From NCBI RefSeq assembly GCF_013204845.1, contig NZ_JABMKY010000004.1:186001-250000 (forward strand): a stretch of DNA of 64,000 bases. Reading direction: 5' to 3'. Below the pieces are notes generated by a model that saw nothing but the letters and a program-made list of their open reading frames with translations, was not told where the DNA came from and did not search any database. How positions within the stretch are numbered: the stretch's first letter is position 1; each line of letters begins with the position of its first letter. The position numbers and the translations under genes are program-made. Origin of the DNA: Paenibacillus qinlingensis. Lineage in GTDB: Bacteria; Bacillota; Bacilli; Paenibacillales; NBRC-103111. Positions 43,501 through 50,631 of this stretch are shown piece after piece.

Positions 43501-43819
43501 CGCGTTCAAACGCAAGGATAAATTGCTGCGCATGTTGCTCATTGCGTACTGCTCGCAGTATTTGCCATGGATGTTGGTACCGCGATTAACGTTTATTTAT
43601 CACTATTTTGCTATGGTACCTTTCCTAGTTCTGATTTTGACCTACTATATCAAGGACTATTTGGAACAAGATCCGCTGCACCGAAAAAGATGGGTCTATG
43701 GTTACTTAGCCGCCGTCTTCGTGCTATTCGCACTGTTCTATCCGATTCTATCGGGGATGATTATACCTGCGAAATACTCCTTCTTTTTACGATGGATGCC
43801 GGGCTGGAATTTCTTTTGA
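40577..43819 (+). CDS. Tripartite GT-C glycosyltransferase with discoidin-like middle and C-terminal GT39 (PMT) domain
   Basis: 1080 residues. Part 1 (about 10-415) is a multi-membrane GT-C domain with DYPPGYMYVLY near residue 71 and a luminal-type loop. Part 2 (about 495-605) is a soluble beta-rich stretch (VIADLGSQHQITRINSFAG, YWFSNDGEQWQDAMAV, ARYVKIVID) resembling an F5/8-type discoidin carbohydrate-binding domain. Part 3 (about 640-1080) is a protein-O-mannosyltransferase-like domain: FDEIYHARTAYEHL with the acidic pair, ESTHPPLGKIF, and RISTIDVYGVFF. It presumably moves mannose or another sugar from a polyprenyl-phosphate donor at the outer face of the membrane. AAGGAGA is 8 bases before the ATG at 40577. 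Two catalytic-type domains in one chain is unusual. Confidence 0.8.
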   Translation: MVSWFKQRGVAPYTFFLLGFMLLIALILRLVLAPTWVGYDTDVRTFMAWADRAYTVGLKDLYTNAKDYFLDYPPGYMYVLYVVGFVHHKLSIPWESGSSLLILKLPAILADLGTVYLLFRLALNKHEGARTWKQALWIAALFAFNPAIWANSAVWGQVDSFFMLFIVATLLMQMKGKLPQAAFFIALALLLKPQALLFGIFLLIDVIRARKLMVWLLSVLTGVATMAVLSLPFAVGRGYGWMIELYSGTLASYPYASLNAFNLFALLGGNFIDINSGFWHLSYKWIGIVFMVLSIVYVCLLYWLGKKRRGAVLYISFLFITAMFMCMTKMHERYLHYGLLLALTSFIYMKDRRILWLFIGFSITHFINIGDVLLRSFHQDYHIPRFNPLMLTVSAINVMMFVYACILGWRLFVKSDGDETVEETIPLVDNKVEVLPMEDDLQEKATNLRETSLWKALFHRGEDHIERGKSGRFFSRKDALYLGVLMVVYTIIALFHLGGHKDPTTFWQPSRGGETVIADLGSQHQITRINSFAGVGEGAYSYWFSNDGEQWQDAMAVKSDHTKVFTWHTVEANKEARYVKIVIDTQESAKLHLHEIGIFGDGGTTPLPIVSLKEVDVDASDNGKTAHLFDEASVVPYTPTYMNGTYFDEIYHARTAYEHLHKIEPYESTHPPLGKIFISIGIYVFGLNPFGWRIIGTLFGVGMIPIMYVFAKRMFGRSNYALIAAFLLSFDFMHFAQTRISTIDVYGVFFIMLMFYFMYRYTTLSFFREKLWTTLIPLGLSGLFFGIGAASKWIVIYGGAGLAVLLFISLWERYREYQFAKRVLRENSRDEPEVGESEGVYDELLSVEESTNLLRVQKLFVRNTLLTILWCVLMFVIVPLGVYTLSYIPFMMVPGPGHQLKDVVTYQVHMYKYHKDLVATHPFSSPWWEWPMMIRPIWYYQAKLMPQGMLSSIVSFGNPLVWWPGFIAVLMSFYLAFKRKDKLLRMLLIAYCSQYLPWMLVPRLTFIYHYFAMVPFLVLILTYYIKDYLEQDPLHRKRWVYGYLAAVFVLFALFYPILSGMIIPAKYSFFLRWMPGWNFF

Positions 43820-43905
43820 GTTGATGGATTGACGTCTCTTAGAAGCCATGGTAATATAATTCCAAGTGAATTACTATGAATTGAATTAAGTCGACCGAAC
43901 AGCAG

Positions 43906-43952
43906 GAGACTCCCACTATGTACCCAAAAACATGGAGGCGAGTCTCTTTTTT
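43906..43952 (+). terminator. Terminator after the glycosyltransferase gene
   Basis: GAGACTCCCACTATG pairs imperfectly with CATGGAGGCGAGTCTC, followed by six T. Confidence 0.7.
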
Positions 43953-43984
43953 CACCCACAAATTGCTAATGGAGCGTGAATCAA

Positions 43985-44527
43985 ATGGCTAAAGTAGTAA
44001 TTATTTCTGGAAGTCCAACCCCAACCTCCCGATTACATGGTGTCATTGAAGTAGCTAAGAGCGAGCTTTTGCAAGCAGGTTTGGAAGTAGACTGGATCAA
44101 GGTTCGCGACCTGCCCCCTGAGGATTTGTTATATGCGAAGTTCGATAGTGAAGCTATTGTGGATGCAAGTAAGCGAGTGGCTGAAGCAGACGCTGTCTTC
44201 GTAGCTACGCCTGTCTACAAAGCTTCCTACACTGGCGTGTTGAAAGCATTCTTGGATCTACTGCCGCAAAAAGGACTTGAGCGTAAAATCGTGCTTCCAT
44301 TAGCTGTTGGAGGAACCTATGCGCACTTGCTCGCGATTGATTATGCACTTAAACCAGTATTGTCTGTCCTAGGCGCACAGAACATTCTACAAGGCGTGTA
44401 TGTTCTTGATAAACAAGTGACATGGGGAGAACAAGGACAAGCGATTCTTGATGATGAAATCACTTCACGTTTGAAGGAATCCGTAACGGAATTCATTCAG
44501 GAAATTAAATGGCATACGAGCCGCTAA
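43985..44527 (+). CDS. ssuE: NADPH-dependent FMN reductase (SsuE-like)
   Basis: 180 residues, flavodoxin-like fold. VVIISGSPTPTSRLHGVIE forms the FMN phosphate loop, and VFVATPVYKASYTGVLKAFLDLLP is the conserved SsuE segment. It would supply reduced flavin to a monooxygenase such as alkanesulfonate monooxygenase, but no ssuD or sulfonate transporter is near. The ATG at 43985 is about 10 bases from GGAG; a GTG at 43976 is too close to it. Confidence 0.85.
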   Translation: MAKVVIISGSPTPTSRLHGVIEVAKSELLQAGLEVDWIKVRDLPPEDLLYAKFDSEAIVDASKRVAEADAVFVATPVYKASYTGVLKAFLDLLPQKGLERKIVLPLAVGGTYAHLLAIDYALKPVLSVLGAQNILQGVYVLDKQVTWGEQGQAILDDEITSRLKESVTEFIQEIKWHTSR

Positions 44528-44552
44528 TTGCATAAGCTTGGTTTAACGAAAT

Positions 44553-44600
44553 AGGAGCTGTCCCAGAGGTCATCATGACCGTGGGGCACTCCTTTTTTTC
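44553..44600 (+). terminator. Terminator after ssuE
   Basis: GGAG...CCC-AGA-GGTCAT pairs with ATGACC...GGGGCACTCC, then seven T. Confidence 0.85.
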
Positions 44601-44718
44601 TGTTTTAGTTGATATAAAACGAGCGAAGAACCAATAATCGCTATTTTGTTGATTTTCACCATTTTGGGAATAGGGGTTTACGAGTGTTGAAAATCGGGAT
44701 TTTAACGGAAATTGGCAA

Positions 44719-44747
44719 TTGAACAGGGAGATTATTGACGATATATT
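44719..44747 (+). promoter_or_regulatory. Promoter of the first sugar ABC operon
   Basis: TTGAAC (44719-44724) and TATATT (44742-44747) with 17-base spacing. RNA start near 44754, placing the cre site at about +9 to +22. Confidence 0.65.
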
Positions 44748-44762
44748 GAGTCCAGAAAAAGA

Positions 44763-44776
44763 TGAAAACGCTAACA
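44763..44776 (+). promoter_or_regulatory. cre site (CcpA operator), full consensus match
   Basis: TGAAAACGCTAACA fits TGWAANCGNTNWCA at every position and lies just downstream of the predicted promoter, 29 bases before the first permease start. Repression of the operon by CcpA when glucose is present is expected. Confidence 0.75.
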
Positions 44777-44804
44777 AGAATAAACCGAAGGGGGAAGCCG
44801 AGGC

Positions 44805-45710
44805 ATGCAGATGACATTTAGGAAATACATGTCGCACAAATATTTTTTCATTATGTTATTGCCAGTGTTACTTTATTATCTTATTTTTCACTATGCTCCT
44901 ATTTATGGTGTGCTGATTGCTTTCCAGGATTTCAAAATTTTAAAAGGCATAACAGGAAGCAAATGGATAGGCTTTGATAACTTCAAAGACCTATTTACCT
45001 CTATGTACTTTCTACCCGTGCTAAGAAACACGCTGATTATTAATTTCTATAAGCTGATTTTTGGTTTTCCCGCCCCCATCATACTCGCACTGATGATTAA
45101 TGAAGTGAGGTTTACCATTTTCAAAAGAGTCGTTCAAACGGTTAGTTATTTGCCATATTTCCTCTCGTGGGTCGTATTAGCTGGTATTATTATCGAATTT
45201 CTATCACCAAGTCGAGGCCCAATCAATGTTGCCTTATCGATGTTGGATTATAAGCCAATTTTCTTTATTGCCAGTGTGGATTGGTTCCGCTCTGTTCTGG
45301 TGAGCACTGAAATTTGGAAAACCATTGGATTTAATGCCATCATCTATCTAGCCGCCATGTCGGGAATTAATCCGGAGATGTATGAAGCTGCGGAAGTGGA
45401 CGGTATTAACCGGATTCAAAAGATATGGTGGATTACACTACCTTCGATTGCACCTGTCGTGGTCATTCTGCTCATCCTTACCTCAGGTCAGATCATTAGC
45501 GATGACTTCGATCAAGTGTATAACCTGCTTAACGCCAAGGTCATGAGTGTCGGGGATGTGATCGGAACGTACACCTACAATGAAGGGATCTCCAAGATGA
45601 ATTACAGCTATGCTGCTGCAGTAGGGTTATTCAAGAATGTGATCGCGTTAGCGGTAGTCTTGTTTACGAATACCTTAGCGAAGCGTTTCAGTGATGAAAC
45701 GATTTTCTAG
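44805..45710 (+). CDS. CUT1 sugar ABC permease (LplB-like)
   Basis: 301 residues, six membrane helices. The opening HKYFFIMLLPVLLYYLIFHYAPIYGVLIAFQDFK and the EAA loop YEAAEVDGINRIQKIWWITLP mark the LplB/YtcP-type permeases that pair with large binding lipoproteins. AAGGGGGAAG precedes the ATG. The operon has no ATPase gene, as is usual in bacilli where one MsmX-type ATPase serves many importers. Substrate inferred from the GH36-like hydrolase downstream to be an alpha-galactoside or related oligosaccharide. Confidence 0.9.
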   Translation: MQMTFRKYMSHKYFFIMLLPVLLYYLIFHYAPIYGVLIAFQDFKILKGITGSKWIGFDNFKDLFTSMYFLPVLRNTLIINFYKLIFGFPAPIILALMINEVRFTIFKRVVQTVSYLPYFLSWVVLAGIIIEFLSPSRGPINVALSMLDYKPIFFIASVDWFRSVLVSTEIWKTIGFNAIIYLAAMSGINPEMYEAAEVDGINRIQKIWWITLPSIAPVVVILLILTSGQIISDDFDQVYNLLNAKVMSVGDVIGTYTYNEGISKMNYSYAAAVGLFKNVIALAVVLFTNTLAKRFSDETIF

Positions 45711-45740
45711 AAAGACAATGCACACAGAAAGGAGTCGCCT

Positions 45741-46616
45741 ATGACTCGTACATCATTCCGATTATCAGATGCCATTTTCATGACCATCGTTTATGTGTCA
45801 CTCATTCTGTTGACCATAATCACTTTACTTCCCTTTATGCAGGTCGTGACGTTATCCATGAGTCCAGCGCAAGTCATCAACAGCTATGGCTTTCATTTTA
45901 TCCCTACCCAATTCGATTTCTCGGGCTACAAGCAAGTGATGAACAATTCCTTAATCTGGACGGCCTACGGGAACACAATCATGCGGACGATTTTGGCCAC
46001 CGTGTTGACAGTGAGTTTGACGTTTCTGGGGGCGTATCCCTTATCCAAAAAAACACTGCCACACCGCACCTTCTGGACAGGATTTGTCGTGCTTACGATG
46101 TTTTTCTCAGGCGGTTTGATCCCCTCGTATATTCTAGTGAAAAATCTAGGACTCATGAACAGTATGTGGGCCTTAATTTTACCTGGAGCGGTGAGTACGT
46201 TTCTGCTGCTCATTGTGAGGAATTTCGTTCATGAGATTCCTGAAGCTCTGGAAGAGTCCGCTAAGATGGATGGCGCTAATGATGTGACGATTTTGATCAA
46301 AATCATATTGCCACTCTCGCTTCCTGTGCTCGCCACGGTTTCCTTATACACGGCGGTTTATCATTGGAACGCCTGGTTTGATAGCATGCTCTATATTCAA
46401 ACGGAGAAGAAGCAAGTCCTCCAGTTAATCCTGAGGAAAATTATTCTTGATGGCGAACTTAGCGCCGCTGGAACAGAGTCAAGTCAGATGGTGGTCAATA
46501 CGCAGACAATGAAGATGGCTACCTTGGTTGTTTCTATTCTCCCGATTCTTTGTGTGTATCCTTTCGTGCAGAAATATTTTGTGAGAGGGACGTTAATCGG
46601 CTCCATTAAAGGGTAG
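45741..46616 (+). CDS. CUT1 sugar ABC permease (LplC/YtcP-like)
   Basis: 291 residues, six membrane helices, with the EAA loop EALEESAKMDGANDVTILIKIILPLSLP and the C-terminal KYFVRGTLIGSIKG usual in LplC/YtcP permeases. It forms the heterodimeric channel with the preceding gene, which ends 30 bases upstream. AAAGGAG precedes the ATG. Confidence 0.9.
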   Translation: MTRTSFRLSDAIFMTIVYVSLILLTIITLLPFMQVVTLSMSPAQVINSYGFHFIPTQFDFSGYKQVMNNSLIWTAYGNTIMRTILATVLTVSLTFLGAYPLSKKTLPHRTFWTGFVVLTMFFSGGLIPSYILVKNLGLMNSMWALILPGAVSTFLLLIVRNFVHEIPEALEESAKMDGANDVTILIKIILPLSLPVLATVSLYTAVYHWNAWFDSMLYIQTEKKQVLQLILRKIILDGELSAAGTESSQMVVNTQTMKMATLVVSILPILCVYPFVQKYFVRGTLIGSIKG

Positions 46617-46633
46617 TGTCCGCTTGGTTATAT

Positions 46634-46651
46634 CCCGCAGTTTGCGGGTTT
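46634..46651 (+). terminator. Short attenuator hairpin between permease and binding protein
   Basis: CCCGCA and TGCGGG around GTT, followed by TTT. Short, perhaps an RNA-processing or mRNA-stability signal rather than a full terminator. Confidence 0.4.
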
Positions 46652-46680
46652 AACGTATAATTACAATAGGGAGGGTTTAT

Positions 46681-48294
46681 ATGTCGAAGCAAATGCGTAC
46701 AAGATTTTCTGTTATTCTGGCTACAACCGTACTGGTTGGCGTCATCGCAGGGTGTTCCAAAGAGACAACAACAGCAGTGGACACCAAACAACCAGAAGCG
46801 ACAGCGAGTGCATCCAAAGAACCGGTTGTCATGGAATGGCTTGCGTACAACTCATTCTCCGAACCAGATCCGGATTCAAAGGTTGTGCAGATGGTTTCCG
46901 AGAAATTTAATGCCAAATTCAAGTTCTGGTTCGTCGATTCACAGAAATGGAATGATAATTTGAATGTGAAGCTGGCGGCCGGAGAAATGCCGGATGTCAT
47001 GCAGGTTAGAAGCCCTGTGGGTACCTATGTGTCCAATGGTGTGCTTGCTCCGATTCCAGATGAAACCATTCGTAAATTTGCACCGAACTATGCCAAACTA
47101 ATTGATAAATATAACTTATGGAATACGGTTAAGTACGAGGGTGAAATTTATGGTTTACCGAGTCTGAATGTCAATGGCGACTATCCGACTGTCTTGGTCT
47201 GGCGACAAGATTGGCTTACCAAGGTCGGTATTACCAAAACACCTGAAACGATACAAGAATTCGAAGATGCGCTAGTCAAAATTCGTAATAATGATCCTGA
47301 TGGCAATGGGAAAAAGGATACGTACGGATTTTCAGATTTCGCCCTTCCTGCCATCCTTGGAGCATTTGGCTCTCCTGGTCTCACAGAGGTGAAAAGCGCG
47401 GCTGTTCAGAACAAAGAGAATCTGATCTACATGGAGAAAGACGGCAAGATCACCTTCGCTGCGATTCAACCGGAAATGAAGGAAGCGTTAACCCTATTAA
47501 GCAAATGGTACAAAATGGATCTGATTGATCCGGAGATGATCACATCGGAGAACACAGGGGGTTACGGCTTTGACTCCCAAGCCTTCTATAACAATCGCAT
47601 TGGGCTCACAGGGAAAGGGATGTTCTATCACTGGCGAAATGTGATCGATCCTGCCAATCCGGAGGACAAGGGCGGCGGACAATATGTCAATCTTAAAAAG
47701 TCGCAGCCTAACGCAGAAATTGTTCTCGGTAAGGCGCCTGTTGGGCCTAAAGGGGCATCAGGAACACCGCAATGGGGTGTCAACTCAACGACACTAGGCA
47801 TAACTGTAAAAGGAGCAAAGGACCCACGTAAAGTGGAAACGTTCTTGAAAATGATTGAAGCAAGCGCAACGGATATCGAATATTACAAAACTGTTTTCAG
47901 AGGCTGGAAAGGGGAAGCATGGAAGGAAGAGAACGGAAGGTTCATCAACTTAAGTGCTTCTGTACCGGCGGCTGAATTTATGAAAAAAGGCGGGCAAGTG
48001 TTTAATATTATCAACGTGCCGGAATTCGATAAAAGCATGGATAAATTTAATTATGATTTCGGGGATAAAGTTAAACCCAAAGGCTATTTGAATATGGCCG
48101 TTCCTTCGGTTGAATCGCATGTTAAATATGCGACCAATTTAACAAAGCTGACTGTTCAAACTTATTTCAAAATCATTTTAGGCGAAGCAAGCCCAGACAT
48201 CTTCGATGACTACGTGAAAACGTTTAAAGCGAATGGCGGCGATGCGATTGAGAAAGAAGTGAACGAAGCTTATAAGAAAATGCTAGGTAAATAG
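46681..48294 (+). CDS. Sugar ABC binding lipoprotein (LplA-like)
   Basis: 537 residues, the larger size class typical of LplA-type receptors. The signal ends at Cys25 (GVIAGC). After a short Thr/Ala/Ser linker, EWLAYNSFSEPDPDSKVVQMV begins the first lobe; YGLPSLNVNGDYPTVLVWRQDWL and DPDGNGKKDTYGF are typical of this group. Third gene of the operon after its two permeases. GGGAGGG is about 8 bases before the ATG. Confidence 0.9.
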   Translation: MSKQMRTRFSVILATTVLVGVIAGCSKETTTAVDTKQPEATASASKEPVVMEWLAYNSFSEPDPDSKVVQMVSEKFNAKFKFWFVDSQKWNDNLNVKLAAGEMPDVMQVRSPVGTYVSNGVLAPIPDETIRKFAPNYAKLIDKYNLWNTVKYEGEIYGLPSLNVNGDYPTVLVWRQDWLTKVGITKTPETIQEFEDALVKIRNNDPDGNGKKDTYGFSDFALPAILGAFGSPGLTEVKSAAVQNKENLIYMEKDGKITFAAIQPEMKEALTLLSKWYKMDLIDPEMITSENTGGYGFDSQAFYNNRIGLTGKGMFYHWRNVIDPANPEDKGGGQYVNLKKSQPNAEIVLGKAPVGPKGASGTPQWGVNSTTLGITVKGAKDPRKVETFLKMIEASATDIEYYKTVFRGWKGEAWKEENGRFINLSASVPAAEFMKKGGQVFNIINVPEFDKSMDKFNYDFGDKVKPKGYLNMAVPSVESHVKYATNLTKLTVQTYFKIILGEASPDIFDDYVKTFKANGGDAIEKEVNEAYKKMLGK

Positions 48295-48312
48295 AAAAGA
48301 TTTATGCCACAG

Positions 48313-48342
48313 GAAGAGGCTGACAGATTAGGCAGCCTCTTC
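48313..48342 (+). terminator. Hairpin after the binding-protein gene
   Basis: GAAGAGGCTG and CAGCCTCTTC form a perfect 10-bp stem. The T-tail is poor, so termination may be partial. Confidence 0.6.
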
Positions 48343-48404
48343 AATCCATAACCATTTCTTGCTATACTGAACTGAAAAACGGATAGAAGAAGTGTGGAGG
48401 GGCA

Positions 48405-50588
48405 ATGAAACAAACTCTACTGATTCAGAAGAAGGTTTTCACCCGGTTATATTGGTCTAATATACTTACCGTTATACTGATTACGGTTGTGCCAGTCAGC
48501 ATTTATTATCAATATTTTGCAAAGGCTTACACGGATGAATTAGAGAAATTTAACCAACAGACGGTTGTTCAGTTTCGGCAATCTATCGATCAACAATTTG
48601 TGAAGGAAAGTATCTCTACGTTAAATCGGAGCGCCGTTGATGGTGGACAAGACTCTATTTTGCTGTACCCCATGAGTCATACGATTCGGAATGATTCCTC
48701 TTCGATTATCGGCATCGTTTCCCAATTGGATTTTATTCAGAGAGATTTGAATTTTGTAAAATCCATTGATGTCTATTACAAAACGGACAATGTTTTATTT
48801 TATGATAGTAAATTTTGCTTTCTGAGTTCAAGTATGTGTGACATCGGCTCAAGGAGAGAGTGGTTGGATTGGTTTCAGCAGAATGATGTGCAAATTTCTT
48901 GGATGCCTCCTCGTCCCATACAAGGACAGGGCTCTGAGAGAGTGATTACGCATGTTCGCAGTGTTCCTTATTTTGCTGCCTTCGGGAATCGAAAAGCCAT
49001 TGTGGCTATTAACATTTATGAGAGTGCGCTCAAAAAATCCTTACAGTCTGTTATGAACGCTTCGGATGGCGTGCTAATTATTATTGATGACCAAGGCAAC
49101 TTCATAGCGGATAACCAAGAAACGAATGGGATCGAGGATATCCAGAAAGATCATGGTGGTTGGCTTCAGAAAGTGCTGGCTTCGGACCAAAGCAGCATGT
49201 TTATCAATCAAATCGCTGGCAAATCCATGATGGTTTCATCGGTTCACTCCGATTATAACAGTTGGCGCTATGTGGCTTTAGCTAATACAGATGTTTTTTA
49301 CAAAAAGGCGAATGAATTAAGGAATTGGACACTTTCAATCGGTATCTTATTTCTGCTCGGGAGTATTTCATTCACGATTCTGCTTAGTCGCCGCGCGCAT
49401 AGACCGATACGCAGTGTTTTAAGTGATTTACATCAGAAAGTAGAGAATAATAAGCCAATTATTAGACACAACCTCATTATGAGCCTGCTGCATGACGATC
49501 TCCCGATGAATCGTGAAGAGCTTGCAGATATGCTGGATACACAGCCTGGTTGGGAGCAGGTTTTCTGTTTTGTTGTAAAAGTACCTCAGAAGGAAGATTT
49601 TGAGAATGAACAGCTGCTCTCTTATCATCTCATTGATTTATTGCAGTTGGAACAGGATCTTGGCTTTCAAATCTGGGCGATTAAAGATTATGGTCGACGT
49701 ATTATCGGTATAGTGAATTGCACGATGAATGAGAAGCACGCAGCGATAGATTATGTAGAAGAGAAAGTTCAAGCCGTGTATGAAAGTGATTTCGTGATCG
49801 CCTATGGCAATGAACATAGCAGAGATGCTCGTCCTGTTTCCGTTTCTTACCGGGAAGCTCTTGAGGCACTTTCCTATACCTTTATACTTCCGGAAGAGAA
49901 GATTATATCGTACGCCAAACTGGATATTACTGGTCGAAAGCGTACAGGGAGCTCGGTTGTCATTTTGGATGAAATAGAAGATTGCATTCGCGCATGTGAT
50001 GGTAAAAAAGCCTATCAGCTGCTTAGCATGATGTCCGAAGATATCAGAAATGACCACTATTCGATCACTTATTGCAAAAACTTGCTATCCGATATCGTAA
50101 CGACGATTCGTAAAGTTGTGAAGTCGATGGGGTTTAGTTCAACGCAACTATTCGGTTATGACATTCGAGAAAAGCTGGAGGAAGTTCCACATATTCATGA
50201 ATTTACAGAATGGGCGAATGAATTAATTCAAACGGCTATAGCAACCATTGAAGATAGGAAGATGAGCATCGACCATAATCTTGAAATTAGGGTGAAAAGC
50301 TATATCGAAGAGCACTTGTTCGAAGATATAAGCTTGGAGATGGTTGCTGATCACATGAAAGTAAGTGCAAATTACTTAGGGAAGCTTTTTAAGAAAATTA
50401 CAGGGGTTAAATTTACGGAATATATGACAGAGCGGAAGCTTACGGAAGCCGTTAAATTGTTAAGAGATAAGCAGCTTTCTGTGAATGAGATTGCAGGCAA
50501 GTTAGGCTATAGCTCCGCGAACCATTTTATTCGCATTTTTAAGGAGAAATACGGAGAAACACCGAAGCAATATCAGAAGTGGCTGTAA
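48405..50588 (+). CDS. Membrane-anchored AraC-family regulator
   Basis: 727 residues. One helix near residues 15-37, an extracytoplasmic sensor part to about 300 (Cache-like, with FYKK...N), a second helix near 307-329, a cytoplasmic middle, and a C-terminal AraC/XylS double helix-turn-helix (about 625-725: ISLEMVADHMKVSANYLGKLFKKITG, SVNEIAGKLGYSSANHFIRIFKEKYGETPKQY). There is no receiver or kinase domain, so the signal passes directly from membrane to DNA-binding domain, a design common in Paenibacillus next to LplABC-type operons. It likely senses the sugar or the loaded binding protein and controls the flanking genes. Confidence 0.88.
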   Translation: MKQTLLIQKKVFTRLYWSNILTVILITVVPVSIYYQYFAKAYTDELEKFNQQTVVQFRQSIDQQFVKESISTLNRSAVDGGQDSILLYPMSHTIRNDSSSIIGIVSQLDFIQRDLNFVKSIDVYYKTDNVLFYDSKFCFLSSSMCDIGSRREWLDWFQQNDVQISWMPPRPIQGQGSERVITHVRSVPYFAAFGNRKAIVAINIYESALKKSLQSVMNASDGVLIIIDDQGNFIADNQETNGIEDIQKDHGGWLQKVLASDQSSMFINQIAGKSMMVSSVHSDYNSWRYVALANTDVFYKKANELRNWTLSIGILFLLGSISFTILLSRRAHRPIRSVLSDLHQKVENNKPIIRHNLIMSLLHDDLPMNREELADMLDTQPGWEQVFCFVVKVPQKEDFENEQLLSYHLIDLLQLEQDLGFQIWAIKDYGRRIIGIVNCTMNEKHAAIDYVEEKVQAVYESDFVIAYGNEHSRDARPVSVSYREALEALSYTFILPEEKIISYAKLDITGRKRTGSSVVILDEIEDCIRACDGKKAYQLLSMMSEDIRNDHYSITYCKNLLSDIVTTIRKVVKSMGFSSTQLFGYDIREKLEEVPHIHEFTEWANELIQTAIATIEDRKMSIDHNLEIRVKSYIEEHLFEDISLEMVADHMKVSANYLGKLFKKITGVKFTEYMTERKLTEAVKLLRDKQLSVNEIAGKLGYSSANHFIRIFKEKYGETPKQYQKWL

Positions 50589-50631
50589 GTACAGGGATAG
50601 GTAAGAGCCATGCTCATAAGGAGAGATAAGT

